Both the position numbers and the translations under genes were made by a program. Positions 1 through 11,414 of a DNA stretch of 64,000 bases are shown piece by piece (the first letter of the stretch is position 1; each line of letters opens with the position of its first letter). The stretch covers positions 62,001 through 126,000 of the forward strand of contig WEDG01005320.1 in assembly GCA_017591395.1 (NCBI GenBank). The letters run 5' to 3'. The notes under the pieces were generated by a model, which worked only from the letters and a program-made list of their open reading frames with translations, was not told the origin of the DNA and ran no database searches. This DNA is from Schistocephalus solidus (Eukaryota; Platyhelminthes; Cestoda; Diphyllobothriidea; Diphyllobothriidae).

Positions 1-377
1 CAAGATTGCAGGGATGCTCAAAATTTTAGAATAAGTGGGTATTTAGCGAGAAACAATGGTTTATGGCCCGATTCCGTTCTAAATTTATGCAACATTCTTG
101 GCGAAAGTTAACTACAACCGAATTTGTGGTCAGTTGACGTTGAGTAAGGAGCTCCTAATAACCGCAAGCTATTTTTGCCCCCAAAAATGTAAAGTACATT
201 AAAGTTTAAATAGGCTTAAACTACGGATGAAGAAAAACTTTTTTTCTGTCATGTAATCGAGTCCAAAAGAAGATAACCTTTAGTTAGGAAGTTAATCGCA
301 TTGGAAACATCACCAAGAAGGTAGGTTCACGTGGTTTGATGAAGGCCTACGCGTAGTTTGAGGGAGAGACTGTCAAA

Positions 378-720
378 TGTAGAAATCCGGGAACTTTTGG
401 CAGTCCGGAGATGAAGAACAGGAATGTCAAAGCGATGGTATGCGGAAAATTGGGAGGATCACGTTGGAGCAGTTTCCGGCGTCCGCGAGAGTTTTTTTAT
501 TGCGGTTGGCTGTGACTTACCTAGAACGTGCCATCGAGAAAGCGATCTTTTATACTCTCAAGCCGAGGTGTTTCCGTACGTGAACTTAAGGCATAACGGA
601 AAGAGCACCAACCTATCTTGACATTAAATTCATCAATCGTTGTTTGTTGGTCGAAGATAACAGCAATGGAAAGTGAGGTGCGCAAAGAAGTAAATTGCTC
701 AATCATAAGAACTATTCGCT
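378..720 (+). pseudogene. Decayed reverse-transcriptase-like fragment, possibly Penelope-like
   Basis: A reading frame open from about 378 to 580 gives a coding-like peptide with a Q-x-DG pattern, then LAVTYLE and KPRCF. About this order is expected in the Penelope-type RT region that precedes the YVDD catalytic box. Moving one frame at about 575 gives YVNL where YVDD would be expected. Further frame changes give an EDNSNGK stretch and then RKEVNCSIIRT, which resembles the segment after the catalytic box (acidic patch, then R-K-x-x-x-G-S-I-x-T). Reading it needs at least two frameshifts and the catalytic aspartates are absent, so it would be a dead relic. The family match is by eye and weak; it could also be chance similarity in a moderately GC-rich stretch. 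Confidence 0.35.
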
Positions 721-2180
721 TTTGAAAGAGAAAGGAAGACGCTTATGAGTTAAAATAAAATTCAAGAATTTCAGCAAAAAATGCCTCCATTAAAATGGCC
801 AAAATAAAAATTTATAGACGAGAGGTAGTGTTTGGCATAACAATGTTCAATTAGTAGGGAGTTTGATTGAAACATTTTTTTTCTAAATTTCGGTCTCTTA
901 CACGCAAGATATCGTGCCAAGGATTTAAATACGCATCTTTTTTATGCCAACTTACGGCAAAGGATATACCGAAGGCAACGGCACATGGAATGGGCAGACT
1001 TCGAAGCAATTTATTCTGAGTAAAGGGGAAGAACGACATCATCAACAATGTAACGGGCAAATTGCTTGACCGTTGTTAAATATCCTCATAGTACTATATC
1101 ATCTAGAAAGACACGGGAAAGACTGGCTGCAGATAAGTACAGTCGAAGAGGAAAATTATGTGGTGGCATCTTACGCAACGTTTTCAGTGACCTCCAGGAG
1201 TTCTGAGGAGCATACATTTGGACGCAGGATTGAAGACCACTACTGATAGATTTCTTAGGAATGGGAGTGATTCTCACTGTACAGAACACTGTTAGAACAG
1301 GTGCTATCTTAGAAGAACAGGAATTGAGGAGGAATAGTAAGATATTATCCAACCAGGTGGCTAATGGTTCACGGGCCTGTTGAAGATGTTACTCCACTTT
1401 AGCTTAGATACAGGAAAGAAGAACCTCGACTTCAGCGTAATGCATCTGGAGGGAGCATCAGACTCATTGGGAGTAAAAATAAAATTTTCATTTAATAAGT
1501 CTACCTCGACGTCAACATCGGCCTGTTTACTGCTTTCGCCAGTGAGACGATTAAGACTCCTCAATAATTCAGAAGAGAAAAAGAGAAAAGAACTAGTGCA
1601 AGAAAAGGCAAAAAACCGACCAACAAGCGCGTCCTTCAGGCAGACAATCTCCCTTTTTATTAGGACGCTAAGGTCGTTCAGACTGTCACATAGGTCTAAT
1701 TTAAAGATTTCCTTTTATTGATTAAAAAACTTTAGCTAAGGAGAACAAATTCTGCCAGGTCTAACCATAACGCATTCATGAGTATAGAAAATATCAGAAT
1801 GTTTATTTAAAAATTTTGTAAAACAGCTAGAAAACTATTCAACGTTCGATAGTTTGAGGAAAGCGGAAAAAGTATAAAAGACATAGAAGTCTGAAGCAAG
1901 CAAATCTTTTGTGGTGGACATGGCACGAATTTACTTTCAATTTTGGACTTGGTTAGCTGCTCACGCATTGCGTGGAATAGATTTTCGGAAAGATTATACC
2001 ACGGAATGATCTGAAGCTGATAAAGGAGCCCTGTTTCTCACACGAAAAGCTTGGATTTGTTGATAAAAATGGGATCGGAAGGCGCATCAGCACGCGTACT
2101 GAAAAGATCGCTAAAGCATAAAAATAAAAGTACAAGTGTACTTAGGTTTACGCGGTTAAAATCACCGCCAAAGAGGATGA
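721..2180. other. No gene recognised; probably decayed repeat DNA
   Basis: Only short open frames occur here. Two look mildly coding-like: about 1080-1245 on the plus strand and 1380-1721 on the plus strand. Neither shows a motif I recognise or convincing flanking splice sites. Base composition matches the mobile-element-rich left end rather than the AT-rich middle of the window. Confidence 0.4.
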
Positions 2181-2486
2181 TATGCACGCAAGGCACTAGT
2201 ACAAGTTATTGCTTTTTTACAGTCGGCAGCCGCTGAATGGGAAGCTGGGCAAATCATAGCAACTGACATCTGTCCTGTCTGCTATCTCAGCGAACCATGT
2301 TACTCAGATGTCTTCAGAACTAGTATGCGAGAATGCTTGGACAAATTTGTGCAGGTGCACTTAGAACAGCCCTTATTTGTCACTCACCACAGATTCGCAA
2401 CTGATAACGACCATTCTCAGCCACCCAGCCAAGGCACTCTTCTCAAATTAATCCCTAGAATCTTTGGCTATATGAAAAAGGCATAG
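2181..2486 (+). CDS. Unrecognised coding-like ORF, possible terminal exon
   Basis: The frame is open from 2181 to a TAG stop at 2484-2486. Inside it lies a strong 3' splice site: a T-rich tract ending in ACAG at 2219-2222. Splicing there would give a terminal exon of 87 codons (2223-2486). The peptide is well mixed in composition and contains a C-x2-C pair (DICPVCYLSEPC), a basic and acidic middle (MRECLDKFVQ), a HH pair and a basic end (GYMKKA). I do not recognise the family, and no upstream exon with a matching donor could be placed. About ten ORFs of this length are expected by chance in a window this size, so the case rests on the composition and the acceptor site. It could be a host exon, a transposon fragment or chance. 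Confidence 0.25.
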   Translation, partial: YARKALVQVIAFLQSAAAEWEAGQIIATDICPVCYLSEPCYSDVFRTSMRECLDKFVQVHLEQPLFVTHHRFATDNDHSQPPSQGTLLKLIPRIFGYMKKA

Positions 2487-2489
2487 AGT

Positions 2490-5384
2490 TGGTGCGGTGC
2501 TACCGTCAGCTTAATATACAGCCTATCTAAGGAGGATTAGCTAGCTGTGATTTCATATGAGGCAGGAGCTATGCCGGTCAGGCCTGGACAGGTCTGTGAA
2601 ACTTTTTCACTTTCATTGTAGTGTTTGCAGGCTGAAAAATAGACGCAAGGCGAAAGACGTATGGCGTAGGTGCATTCGACCAGAAGTTTGGTGAGAAAAT
2701 TGATGCGGTGCTGCTGTAATCGTCTGTTAGGGCTAGTATCAGCGACCGGAAATGCGTAAAAGTGCACACTGTCCAATGACATTTAAGGTGCCGCGCAATG
2801 ATTGACTGGCTGGTGCAGTGCTGTGGGAGCGCACATCCTCGTTCGGGGTCAAAACATTAGCGGTAGCCTGATCGCACACAAAGTTATTGGTCGTTTGTTT
2901 TAGGTCAGAACTAATTGCCCCGCCAGCAGGTCCATTCGTTTAATTACAGAAGATCTAAACGAAAGACAAAAGGCAAGCAAGATGAGCCCTAACGGGCAAG
3001 CAAGCGCAATCGACTCTGTAGTTACTTCTTATAAACATCTAATTACGAATAAAACGGAATAAGAATGAAGTTCAAAGAGGTGAATGTGAAAATAAATGAA
3101 AGAACAACGCTCTGCCACAGGCAGCCACAGTTGATATGGACTTCTGCATGCACACTGTGTTGGTGGCCTTCCAAAAAGGTGGTTTTTAATGTTCTGCTAA
3201 TTTAGTTGTTCACTCAGTTTCTGTATTATTCCCCACCTCCAGCTTACTTTTGGACCTGAAATCTTCGGCTTTCACAATTTTTTTAAGAGAGTGAATGGGG
3301 CTAGTCGTATAAATCAGGAGGAGGCCATCAACGTGCAGTACCCAGATGTAAAGGATAACATAGGACAAAACTTTGAGGCCTTATTCAGTCTTATCTGCCT
3401 GTTTTAGTCTAATTGGCATGCATTTCGTTTTCTGAACGTGTGCTTATCGGGATTGAAGTCCATTGAAAAACAATGCTTTGGCGTTTGAATTATATCTTGA
3501 ATAACTTAAGAGAGTTAGTTGCTGTGGTATGGTTCGGCCAAGAGATGGCTTATTATTTACCCCCGATAGCTACTCTAAATCAAAGCTAATAATTAGATCG
3601 CAGTTTAAACACACACAATTTTCGGTACATTTTATTGCAACGCAACAGGTACATTCAAGAAGAATGTTAACGGAAGCTACCTCCTTTCTAAAAGGCCCAG
3701 AGGAAGTAATCCATATGAACCACGGTGACAAAATCGTTCAGAGGGAGACGTCAGCCATGTGACCATATTAAGATCACAGAATTGTGTCATTGCAGCCTGT
3801 TTTCTATTTGCGGTCTGTAACGTTTACTGAGCTTCTGAGTTTAATCGACATATTTTGATCATGGAAACCACCTTCTGTTGAACTAAGAGTAACTTAGTTG
3901 GTTATAAATTTTTCCAAAGGCTGCAGAGTGGTTTCTCTTGGCATGCAGGCTGACGATACCCTTATCTTTCTTAACTATGTTGAAGGCTGGACACTCCTCG
4001 GTGACTTGTTATTTTTGAGCTTTTCTTGACTTCTTGTCCAAAATAGTATTTCGTCTTTAACGCCCTCTGTTGAAAATATACATGTTGAAATCCCCGGTGT
4101 AAGCACATCAGCAACAAAAGTCGGTGATAAGTTGCAGCATCTGCTACGATTGGCTTTGAAATATCTAATGCAAAACAGTATCTTGTTCCCTTCAATATTG
4201 TCCTCTAATCCTTGTAAATGCTGCAGATAAGCTCTTAGACTTAGCTCAATTAGCGGTTTTGTGCTTCGCTAACAAATGGGTCCACTTCAGTGAGCCATTG
4301 TTAATCTATGCTGCCTGCTACGAAGGAAAAGACAAAAATATGCAAATGCTGATGGCTTAAACATATTATCAGCAAGTGCATGTGTTTTGTCGACTTTGTG
4401 AGCCTGCATGACTGACGTTCAGCCCAGTAGCCAGTTCTCCAGGTTTCTACATGCGTTTTCTGTGTTTTGCGTCAGTATTCCATATAAAGCTTTTTAATTT
4501 CCTCATACAGTTTAAAGGTGAAACAAATCTTTCAGGGCATAGTTACTGAAGTGCTTTATACAATTTGATGTGTATGTACGTGAGCAGAAATTCGTCAGCT
4601 TGACTGAAGTAACTGCGTAACATTAAAAGGTGTTAACTCATGGTCACGATTATGCCGACAATGATTAACTTGTCATACACTCGACAAAGAAATAAGCTGA
4701 ACACCCCCACACATCCCTTCTTCGCTCACCATTGACCCTCAAAACGCGTCATGGTGCAGATTAGATGGGTCAAACAAGAAGACATATTGCTTCGCGGCAT
4801 GTATATATCAGGCTTCCCTGAGTCCTAGCGATCCAGAAAAGACTGCTGTATATAAACATGGTGGCACGCCTCCAACATAGGACCGCAAGTCGCATTAGAT
4901 GCTATGCTTAATTATTTCACCCTTTGTTCGACAGGCTCGGACAATCAATGCTTGCATGGCAGAGGGAAGAGAATGTGAAGCCAAACACCGGAAAAAACCA
5001 TCTCCCTCTAAATCCACATTTTTCTCACTAGAAAGAATCTAATGCATTGAAAATCGTAGCTACGTAGACTGCCAACTGAAGAAGTTGCTGACTCCGTCTG
5101 GTCACCACTCTGGGTAGGTGGATGGTTGACTCGAGGACTAAGAGTCAAAATCAATGGCTCCTACTGAATGTAAGCTCCGTAACACTGTAACGAACAAGAG
5201 ATCTATGTCATCCCTTTCTGTGAAAACCTTGTAAATTACGCGGAAACCAGATAATGAGTGAAAAACACAGACAAGATGCCTATCCTAGTCATTTACCGCG
5301 CCCGAAACCACATCCGGTCATCCTGATAATGTCTGTGAAGGTCAAGGAGGAGATAGCGCGGCAGATGTTGAACAGGTCTGCTTC
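2490..5384. other. No gene recognised
   Basis: I see no recognisable coding motif, RNA gene or clear repeat. Open frames at 3529-3762 (plus), 3971-4195 (minus) and 5254-5451 (plus) have no family features. GC content rises towards the 5.4 kb tandem repeats. Confidence 0.4.
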
Positions 5385-5940
5385 CGCTACGACAGTTCAA
5401 CTATCGTACGCCGACGATGTCCACCGTATGCTCCACGCCATGGTGGTATAGGGACGGTGAATTGCGTTTGGATTAGTTTAAGTGATAGTAGCCTTGCGCT
5501 GCAGCCATCACACACTCTCCTTCTCCCCCACCTGAGCTCGGTGTCATGACAGAGTCGGGAGAGGGCGTAGGTGACTGGCACGTTTGGAGCTCCCGGAGCT
5601 GCCCCTGAGCGTGCCACCACACCTGTCTTGGATCCCACGGAGTAGGAGGGCCATAAAATCTTCATTCAGACGAAGCCATTGTAGTTTGAATGTCAGTTAA
5701 CCAGTGCGCCCCTCCACACAAAATACACACTGGCCTGATCACACGATCTGAGCTAACCCGTCAGTTAATAACCGTCCAAGCCACAGCTTTTAGCGCACCG
5801 TGAAAGTTTCAAGTACATCAAATTGTTTATAGTGAGGAAAATGCGCTGAGCCATTGACCTAACTCGCTCCTCCCCCCCCCACAATTAAACGACCGTCCGA
5901 GCCAGATAGTTGTTTGATGCGAAAGTGGGCGATTCCGCTG
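5385..5940. repeat. ~555 bp tandem repeat, unit 1
   Basis: This segment is repeated directly after itself. Paired landmarks include GTCCACCGTATGCTC at 5419 against GTCCACTGTATGCTC at 5970, GGAGCTGCCCCTGAGCGT in both units, CCACACA at 5714 against 6280, and CGTCCGAG at about 5893 against 6449. Spacing between matching landmarks varies from about 550 to 566, so small indels separate the units. It lies downstream of the 3' end of the minus-strand LINE and could be its 3' UTR or a separate satellite-like repeat. No protein is encoded. Confidence 0.8.
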
Positions 5941-6500
5941 ACGACAGATCGACCGTCGATTACGACGAGGTCCACTGTATGCTCAACGGAAGTGTGGTGC
6001 AGAGACGGTGACTTGCGCGTGATTTAATTTAAAGTGATAGTAGACTTGTGCTGCATCTACCGCACTCTCTCCTCCTCCCCACCTGAGCCCAGTATCATGA
6101 GAGAGTCACGAAAACCGGAGACGGGAGACGGTGCCGGTGACTGGCTTGGCTCGAGCTGCCGGAGCTGCCCCTGAGCGTACCATCACACCTGGCTCGGATC
6201 CCACGAAGTGCGAGTGCTATAAAGGCCACATTAAAAAGGAGCAATTGCAACCTGACTTTCAATCAGCCAGTCAGCCATTCCACACAAAACACGCACTGGC
6301 ATGATCGAGTTTACCGTCCGTTGGCAACCTTCCAAGCCACGGCTTTTTAGCGCACTGTAATAGTTTTAAGCACGTCAGATTGTTTACAGTGAGAATAATG
6401 CGCTGAACCGTCGACCTTACTCTCTCCCCGCCCCCAAAATCAGACCATCGTCCGAGACAGCCAGTTGTCTAATGTGGGAGTGGGCGCATTGGTTGACGGG
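5941..6500. repeat. ~555 bp tandem repeat, unit 2
   Basis: Second copy of the repeat beginning at 5385, in the same orientation and with the same landmark order. Divergence is obvious by eye but the units align over their whole length. Confidence 0.8.
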
Positions 6501-6539
6501 TGGGCGTACCCGTCTTCGCGCGCCACAGCATGAACTAGC

Positions 6540-6740
6540 CTCCAGGACGCACACACCAGGATTCACTAAATTAGGGGATACGGAGGGGCCATCGCCGTCT
6601 GACTCCCTAGTCCACTGGTCAGCCACTCGACACACACAGCACATACGCTGGGCCAACGGCATGGTCTGGTGTAAGCGTCAGATGGGCAGCCTTCTAAGCT
6701 ACGGCTTCTAAGAGACCGTGCTATTCACATGTACATGATG
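6540..6740. repeat. ~555 bp tandem repeat, partial unit 3
   Basis: The stretch from the CAGCCACTCGACACAC landmark (about 6619) through CCTTCTAAGCTACGGCTTCTAAG (ends about 6711) and GACCGTGC matches the corresponding part of unit 2 (6271-6355) in order. The spacing to unit 2 is only about 350 bp, so this unit has lost an internal block. It abuts the LINE tail. Confidence 0.5.
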
Positions 6741-6819
6741 ATGGTAAGGGTGTTTTCTATGTATTGGTGTAGGTAGTGTGTGCTGATGTGGTTTAGCCTC
6801 AGGTGTTTAACCGTACGTT

Positions 6820-7806
6820 GTCGTGGAGGCGCATGTGTCCTACAGACCCATGCGATGTGTAAATGTGCGGGAGCACTGAGGGCAGTGGAGGCGGGCGCGT
6901 AGACTGTATTTCGGAGCCTCAGGAATTTATCACCAGCCTCCGTGCGATGGATTCGCAGGTGACCGACCAGGCCAATGCGTGCTTTGAAATTGCAGGTGCA
7001 GTGTGGTCAGGAGGAATCGGGAGAGGCTGGGGGATGTCATTCGTGGTATTGGGGGTGGCAGTGGCAGTAATAATGGCAGAAGCATAGGGTGTGTATGGGT
7101 ATCGGTGTTGTAGGCATTGTGGTGAATTCTGTTCTCATGGATGCGCATGTGACGGAATAGGCCCATACGATGAATAAAGGCGCGAGGACAGTGAAGGCAG
7201 CGGAGGTGGCGATCTCTGATGTGTGTGGTGCTCCAGGCAATGGTTCACCAGTCTCTGTACGATGGATTCGCATGTGACCAACCAGGGAGATGCGTGAGGT
7301 GAATGCGCGATCGCATTGAGGACAGTTTAGGAGAGAGTCCCCATCGCTGGTGGTGGTGGTAGTGAAGGCGAAGGCGGTGGTGGTTGCGGTGGTGGGGGTA
7401 ACAGGCGATGAGTATTGGGATGTGGTCTCTATGATGATGAGAGTAATGGAATTGATGCCAGGAGTGCGGGTGGGGGAGTCTGAAGGAGGGATGGCAGAAT
7501 TTGATGTAGAAGTTGAAATTGTCAAATTTTTAGTGCATTGCGTCCGAAGATGTCCAACCAGGCTTATTCACGCGCGAAAGATGCGTTGACAGCGCGGGCA
7601 TGTTGACAGGGCCTGGGTATCCGCGGCCTTGGACTGTGGCGCTGGTAACTTTCGTGCCAATCTTTTGGCCTTGGCGGGGGCGATCCGGTTAGCCTCATAG
7701 ATTGCTGAATCGACTTCACGGATCTTCTCCATGCCGGTATATTCTGGGCGAGGTTCTCCCAGATTGCCTGGCTGATTCGCAGTTCAAAAGACGACTTGAC
7801 GAGCAT
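6820..7806 (-). pseudogene. LINE C-terminal region with five C2H2 zinc fingers, decayed
   Basis: The piece at 7806-7564 begins with the end of the RT region (AIWENLAQNIPAWRRSVK), the continuation interrupted at 8426. Below it are five finger-like units. At about 7596-7540 TCPRCQRIF...LVGHLRTQC has a stop inside it. At about 7328-7262 NCPQCDRAF...GHMRIH is intact. At about 7200-7135 HCPRAF...RHMRIH is partly degraded. At about 7016-6946 PHCTCNF...GHLRIH has its first cysteine turned into a stop. At about 6885-6820 there is a degraded finger with MGL. The linkers repeat (RTETGEP type), so the array grew by duplication. The fingers probably bind nucleic acid; placing such an array after an APE-type LINE RT is unusual compared with the textbook N-terminal fingers of R2-type elements. 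Confidence 0.8.
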
Positions 7807-7811
7807 ATGCG

Positions 7812-8425
7812 CTGCTTTCGATAACTTCTCTTCAGGCTAGTACAGTTATAGGGAAACGTTGGAACGTCGTAGAATAATAAAACATGAAATCGTTTATATT
7901 AGACCGTTTGTGTGGGTTGTCTGCGAGGAGGATGATAAGAAACAGTGTGATGAGAAACAGTATGATAAGCAGCAGTGAGTGTTTGGTAGAGCCGTTCCAG
8001 TGGAAGGGGGGCAGAGATGGCGCGGGAGAATGCATGCAGTTAAGCCACCGTTGGCCAAGCTAAGCGCGGAGCTTGCACGATGTTCTTTTGCGAGCACAAG
8101 ACCGGCTTCTTTAACCTTATGGCAGTCGTTTCTGCTGCTGCTAGTAAAAGTTGACCCAGTGGCTTGGGGTAGTTTGGGTGGACCTTATGAATTACACGAA
8201 AAGCTTCGTTGTGGTCCACACTATGTCCGGTGTCAACAAGATGTACAAGGATGGCGCTTTTTATGCTCTTGACGTCCCATTTGTTTAGCCAAGCTGGGAG
8301 GTGTTCTCTTATTCTTTTGGATAGGCGCTGACTCGTGCGACCAATATAACCTGCTTCACAGGAGCAAGTAAATTAGTAAATGAACATGGAGATGGTCTGA
8401 GCTTCCGAGATTTCTTCAAAGTGTC
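7812..8425 (-). mobile_element. Penelope-like element fragment nested in the LINE
   Basis: The LINE RT frame stops at about 8426 (DTLKKS) and resumes at about 7806 (SSFELRISQAIWENL). The intervening ~0.6 kb encodes a GIY-YIG domain in the same orientation, followed by a non-coding-like tail with short internal repeats (variants of CTGTTTCTCATCA around 7925-7970). It is therefore a 5'-truncated Penelope-like retroelement inserted after the LINE. Exact borders and a target-site duplication could not be fixed; AAGAAATCT near 8426 and AAGTCGTCT near 7800 are candidate remnants. Confidence 0.7.
8040..8372 (-). pseudogene. GIY-YIG endonuclease domain of a Penelope-like element
   Basis: The frame is open from 8372 to a TAA at 8042-8040 and has no ATG at its beginning. 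It reads TCSCEAGYIGRTSQRLSKR and continues with IREHLPAW. This gives the tyrosine-x-glycine part of GIY-YIG, the conserved arginine after the second strand and a C-x-C pair typical of Penelope-like endonucleases, and LVDTGHSVDHNEAFRVI follows. A stop sits immediately upstream (8375-8373), where the first GIY-type strand and the RT should be. In live elements the domain cuts target DNA for retrotransposition. The cysteine-aromatic context differs clearly from the GIY-YIG fragment at 62.5-63.0 kb, so two families are present. Confidence 0.75.
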
Positions 8426-10520
8426 CTTGTAGCGTCGTTTGTGACCTCCCTATCCGCGAGCACCCGTAGGCACATTTACGTAGAAAACTTGTTTAAGTAG
8501 TCGTTCATCGTCAATGCTCACCACATGGCCACTCCATCGCAGTTGCATTTGCCTCAGCATGACGTGGATGCTGAGGATTCCAGTCCGCTCCAGGACTTCC
8601 ATGTCCGGGATCCTGTCCTGCCATCTCAGCTTCAGTATTCTGTGGAGGCAGCTGAGATGGAAGTGATTCAGCTTCCTGGCTTGATTCGTGTAGATGGCCC
8701 AGGTCTCCGCTCCGTAAAGGAGTGTCTTCAAGACAACAGCCTTACAAATTTTCAGTTTGGTGTTCAGGTGAATACAATGAAGATTCCACACGGAGGAATG
8801 CAGTCGGCTAAAGACCTCTGGTTTTTGGAGATCAATTAGGCAACCTCGTCATTGATTCTCGCGTTGCATGTGAGCGTGCTTCCTAGATAAGCGAAGGTTT
8901 TAAAATTTTTGAGTTATACATCGTTGATATTGATTCGGGGAACATTGTATTTCGCGCTGGGTTGCGGCTGGGGCTTGACAACCGTTTTGGCTATACTGAT
9001 TGTTAATCCAAATTCGGCGCAGCCTGCGGCGAAGACGTCCATGCTCCTTTGCACCATCACGTTGTTTAGGGTGCATTTGTCCGCGAAGAGCAAGTCATCG
9101 ACTATAGTTGTAGACACGCGGGTTTTGGCTTGCATACACCGACTGTTTAGAAGGTGCTCGTCAGTTCTATAGGCGATGCGGATCCCAGGCTGTTCATCAC
9201 AGTAAGCGTTTATCAACATAGCAGAGAACATGAAACTGAATAGGGTGGGAGCCAATACGCAGCCTTGCTTCACTCCGTTTTTCACTGAGAATGCTTCGGA
9301 TACCATCCCATTATCAGTGACGGGCGTCATCATCCCGTCATGAAGCTGACGCACCATGTGCGTGAACCGCTCAGGATAGCCGAATTTATGCATGAATTTC
9401 CAAATTCCGTCATGATTCCCTGCGTCAGAGGCTTTCGTTAGAGCCCCAAAGGTAGTGTAAAGGTGAATTCACGTCTCCTTGCACTTCTCTTGTAGCTGGC
9501 GGGTGGCAAAGATCATGTCGGTTGTTCCGTGGTGTCGGCGGAAGCCACATTGGCTTTCCTGGAGCAGGCCCTGCTCTAGGTGCCCGTTCAGACGATTGAG
9601 AAGAATACGGGCGAAGATCTTCCCGGTGATGTTGAGCAACGAGATGCCTCTCTGATTATCACAGAGTTGCCGGTTCCCCTTCCTCTTTTAGTGATGTACA
9701 AAAGTCGCGTTTTTGAAATCCTGAGCAACTTGTCCTTGGCACCACATATCCTGGAAGAGTGTTGTGAGTTCTGCCATCAGTCGGGGCCCGCTGTGCTTGA
9801 AGCCTTTCAGTGAGATTGCGTCAGATCCCGTTGCTTTACCACTGGAAATCTGCTGCAAGGCCCAGCTTGTTTCTTGTAGGGAAGGTGGCAGATCCACATC
9901 ATTGTTTGTGTCCATCAGGGAGTTGGTCAATTGCAGCATCTGAGATGGCTGATGAGCAATAAAGGACACTTCTGAAGTGATAAACTCAGCACTTCAGAAT
10001 TTGCGATTTCTCTGTAAGCATTTTTGTACCGTCAGAGCTGAGCAGTGGTACGATCCCCGGAGTACAGGGGCCGTAGATGGCCTTGATGGCTTTGAAAAAG
10101 TTTCCATTTTATTGCGTTTCGCGTACCCCTTGATTTTCCCAGCCTTTCGAATCATCTAGGCATCCTGCATCTCCCGCAGCCGTTGCTGTACAAGGTGGCA
10201 GCATCTGAAGAAGGCTGGTTTGGTGGCGTTAGTCCGAAGGTCCATGTAAAATTTGTGCATTCGATTCTTCTCCGCAAGTAAGTTATTGATGGCGGTGTCA
10301 TTGTTGGCAAACCAGTCCTGGTGTTGACGGCTTGCATGTTCTAGGACTTAGAGGGCGATGGACTGGATGACATTTTGCAGTTGATACCATCCTGTTTCCT
10401 CGGTGGCGTTATTATCTGGAGCATGCAGGTTCTCCAGTTTCTCAGGTTTTTTTTTGGTTGCGTAAATCAAAACAGTGAGCAGGCAAATTTAACAAAAGAG
10501 TATTTAACTTACCTCGCAGA
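8426..10520 (-). pseudogene. LINE reverse transcriptase domain, decayed
   Basis: Conserved pieces occur in several frames. RANAKRLRGKLN (about 10535-10500) leads into the segment shared with the right-edge copy. Then come SSGKATGSDAIS (about 9850-9820), the F-x-D-x-x-K-A-F-D box degraded to FGALTKASD (about 9450-9425), NGVKQGCVLAPTLFS (about 9280-9240), and the FADD box changed to FADK (9087-9076). Next are [18 protein letters not shown] and MQLRWSGH in an intact frame at 8791-8450. The aspartates expected in both catalytic boxes are replaced, so the polymerase is dead. After GARG there is a stop, then KRRYKDTLKKS up to the insertion point near 8426. The frame resumes on the far side of the inserted element at about 7806. 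Confidence 0.9.
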
Positions 10521-10569
10521 CGCTTAGCATTGGCCCTTCATCGAGGTTGAAGTCGGAGCCTCAACTGAA

Positions 10570-11414
10570 AGATGATAAGGCGGAGATCCGTCCGATCATC
10601 GGCATTGCAGATTACCATGGTTAGCAGCACGTCCTGTCAATCTTGCCTCCGGACAAGAACATAGCCCAGCAGCTGCCAGCGCCCAGACCGATGGTACATC
10701 CACGTGACATTCTCCCGCTTCGGAAGAGGATGAAGGTGTTGGTCAGCAGAATACGGTGTTCCGCATAGGTTCGCAGAAGCTAGGGGTCTGTTATCGTTAC
10801 AGCTACCGAGAACATGGGGACCCTAAACTCCCTGCCAGGCAGCGTGGTCTGTTCCGACGCGGGCGTTGAAGTCACTAAGGAAAATTACCATGTCCGCCTT
10901 CGGCGCAGTCCCCAGCAGTTCAAGCAGGTCCTCGTAGAATTTGTCCTTTGTCGCATCAGAGCTCGTAAATGGGGGGCGTAGGCCCTGAAAATGTTGGCGA
11001 ACATTCTCCTCCCCGAAGAGGCCGGTAGAGGCTCATCAGGTGATCATTAATATCCTGTTCAAGACAGGGCAGATGTCCCACGATGTCGTTCTGCCTGGCT
11101 AAGGAAACACAAGCGTCGCGTCTGTCTTCCTTTGGTCGGCCGCCCCCGAAGAAGGTGTAGCCAGCACCCACCTCCTCCAGCTGACCCTGCTCAGAGAATT
11201 GAGTCTCGCTGAGAGCAGAAATGTCCACCTTGTAGCGCGCCGATTCCCGAGCGACTAGCGCTGTCCTCCGATCCGGCCGGTTGCTGGTCGGATTTTCTAA
11301 AAGGGAACGAACGTTCCAGGCTGCTAGTGTGATTGGACTCACCCGACTGCAGAAGACGTGAGACCCCGGATTTTTTAGGCACCTAGTTAAGCCCCTTCGT
11401 CCGTGAGGAGGCAA
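10570..11414 (-). pseudogene. LINE endonuclease domain (APE-type), decayed
   Basis: The longest intact piece (11414-10956) carries the APE-endonuclease landmarks in order: AAWNVRSLL (metal and phosphate-contact Asn) and then ALSETQFSE (catalytic Glu). A frameshift follows, then [10 protein letters not shown] at about 10890-10861 (the D-x-N box) and a TWMYHRS/W-LLGYVLVRR stretch typical of LINE endonucleases. The final box, normally S-D-H, reads TDLRL at about 10591-10577, so the catalytic histidine is leucine. Stops break the second half. The 11414 start is a TTG in the open frame, not a proven initiation codon. In a live element this domain would nick target DNA; this copy should be inactive. 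Confidence 0.85.

Noticed and set aside
10440..10520. Apparent short intron in the LINE (GAG|GTAAGTT ... tttgatttacg / tttttatttcag)
   Set aside because: The supposed intron translates in frame as part of the LINE protein (GKLNTLLLNLPAHCF) and is kept as coding in the second copy.
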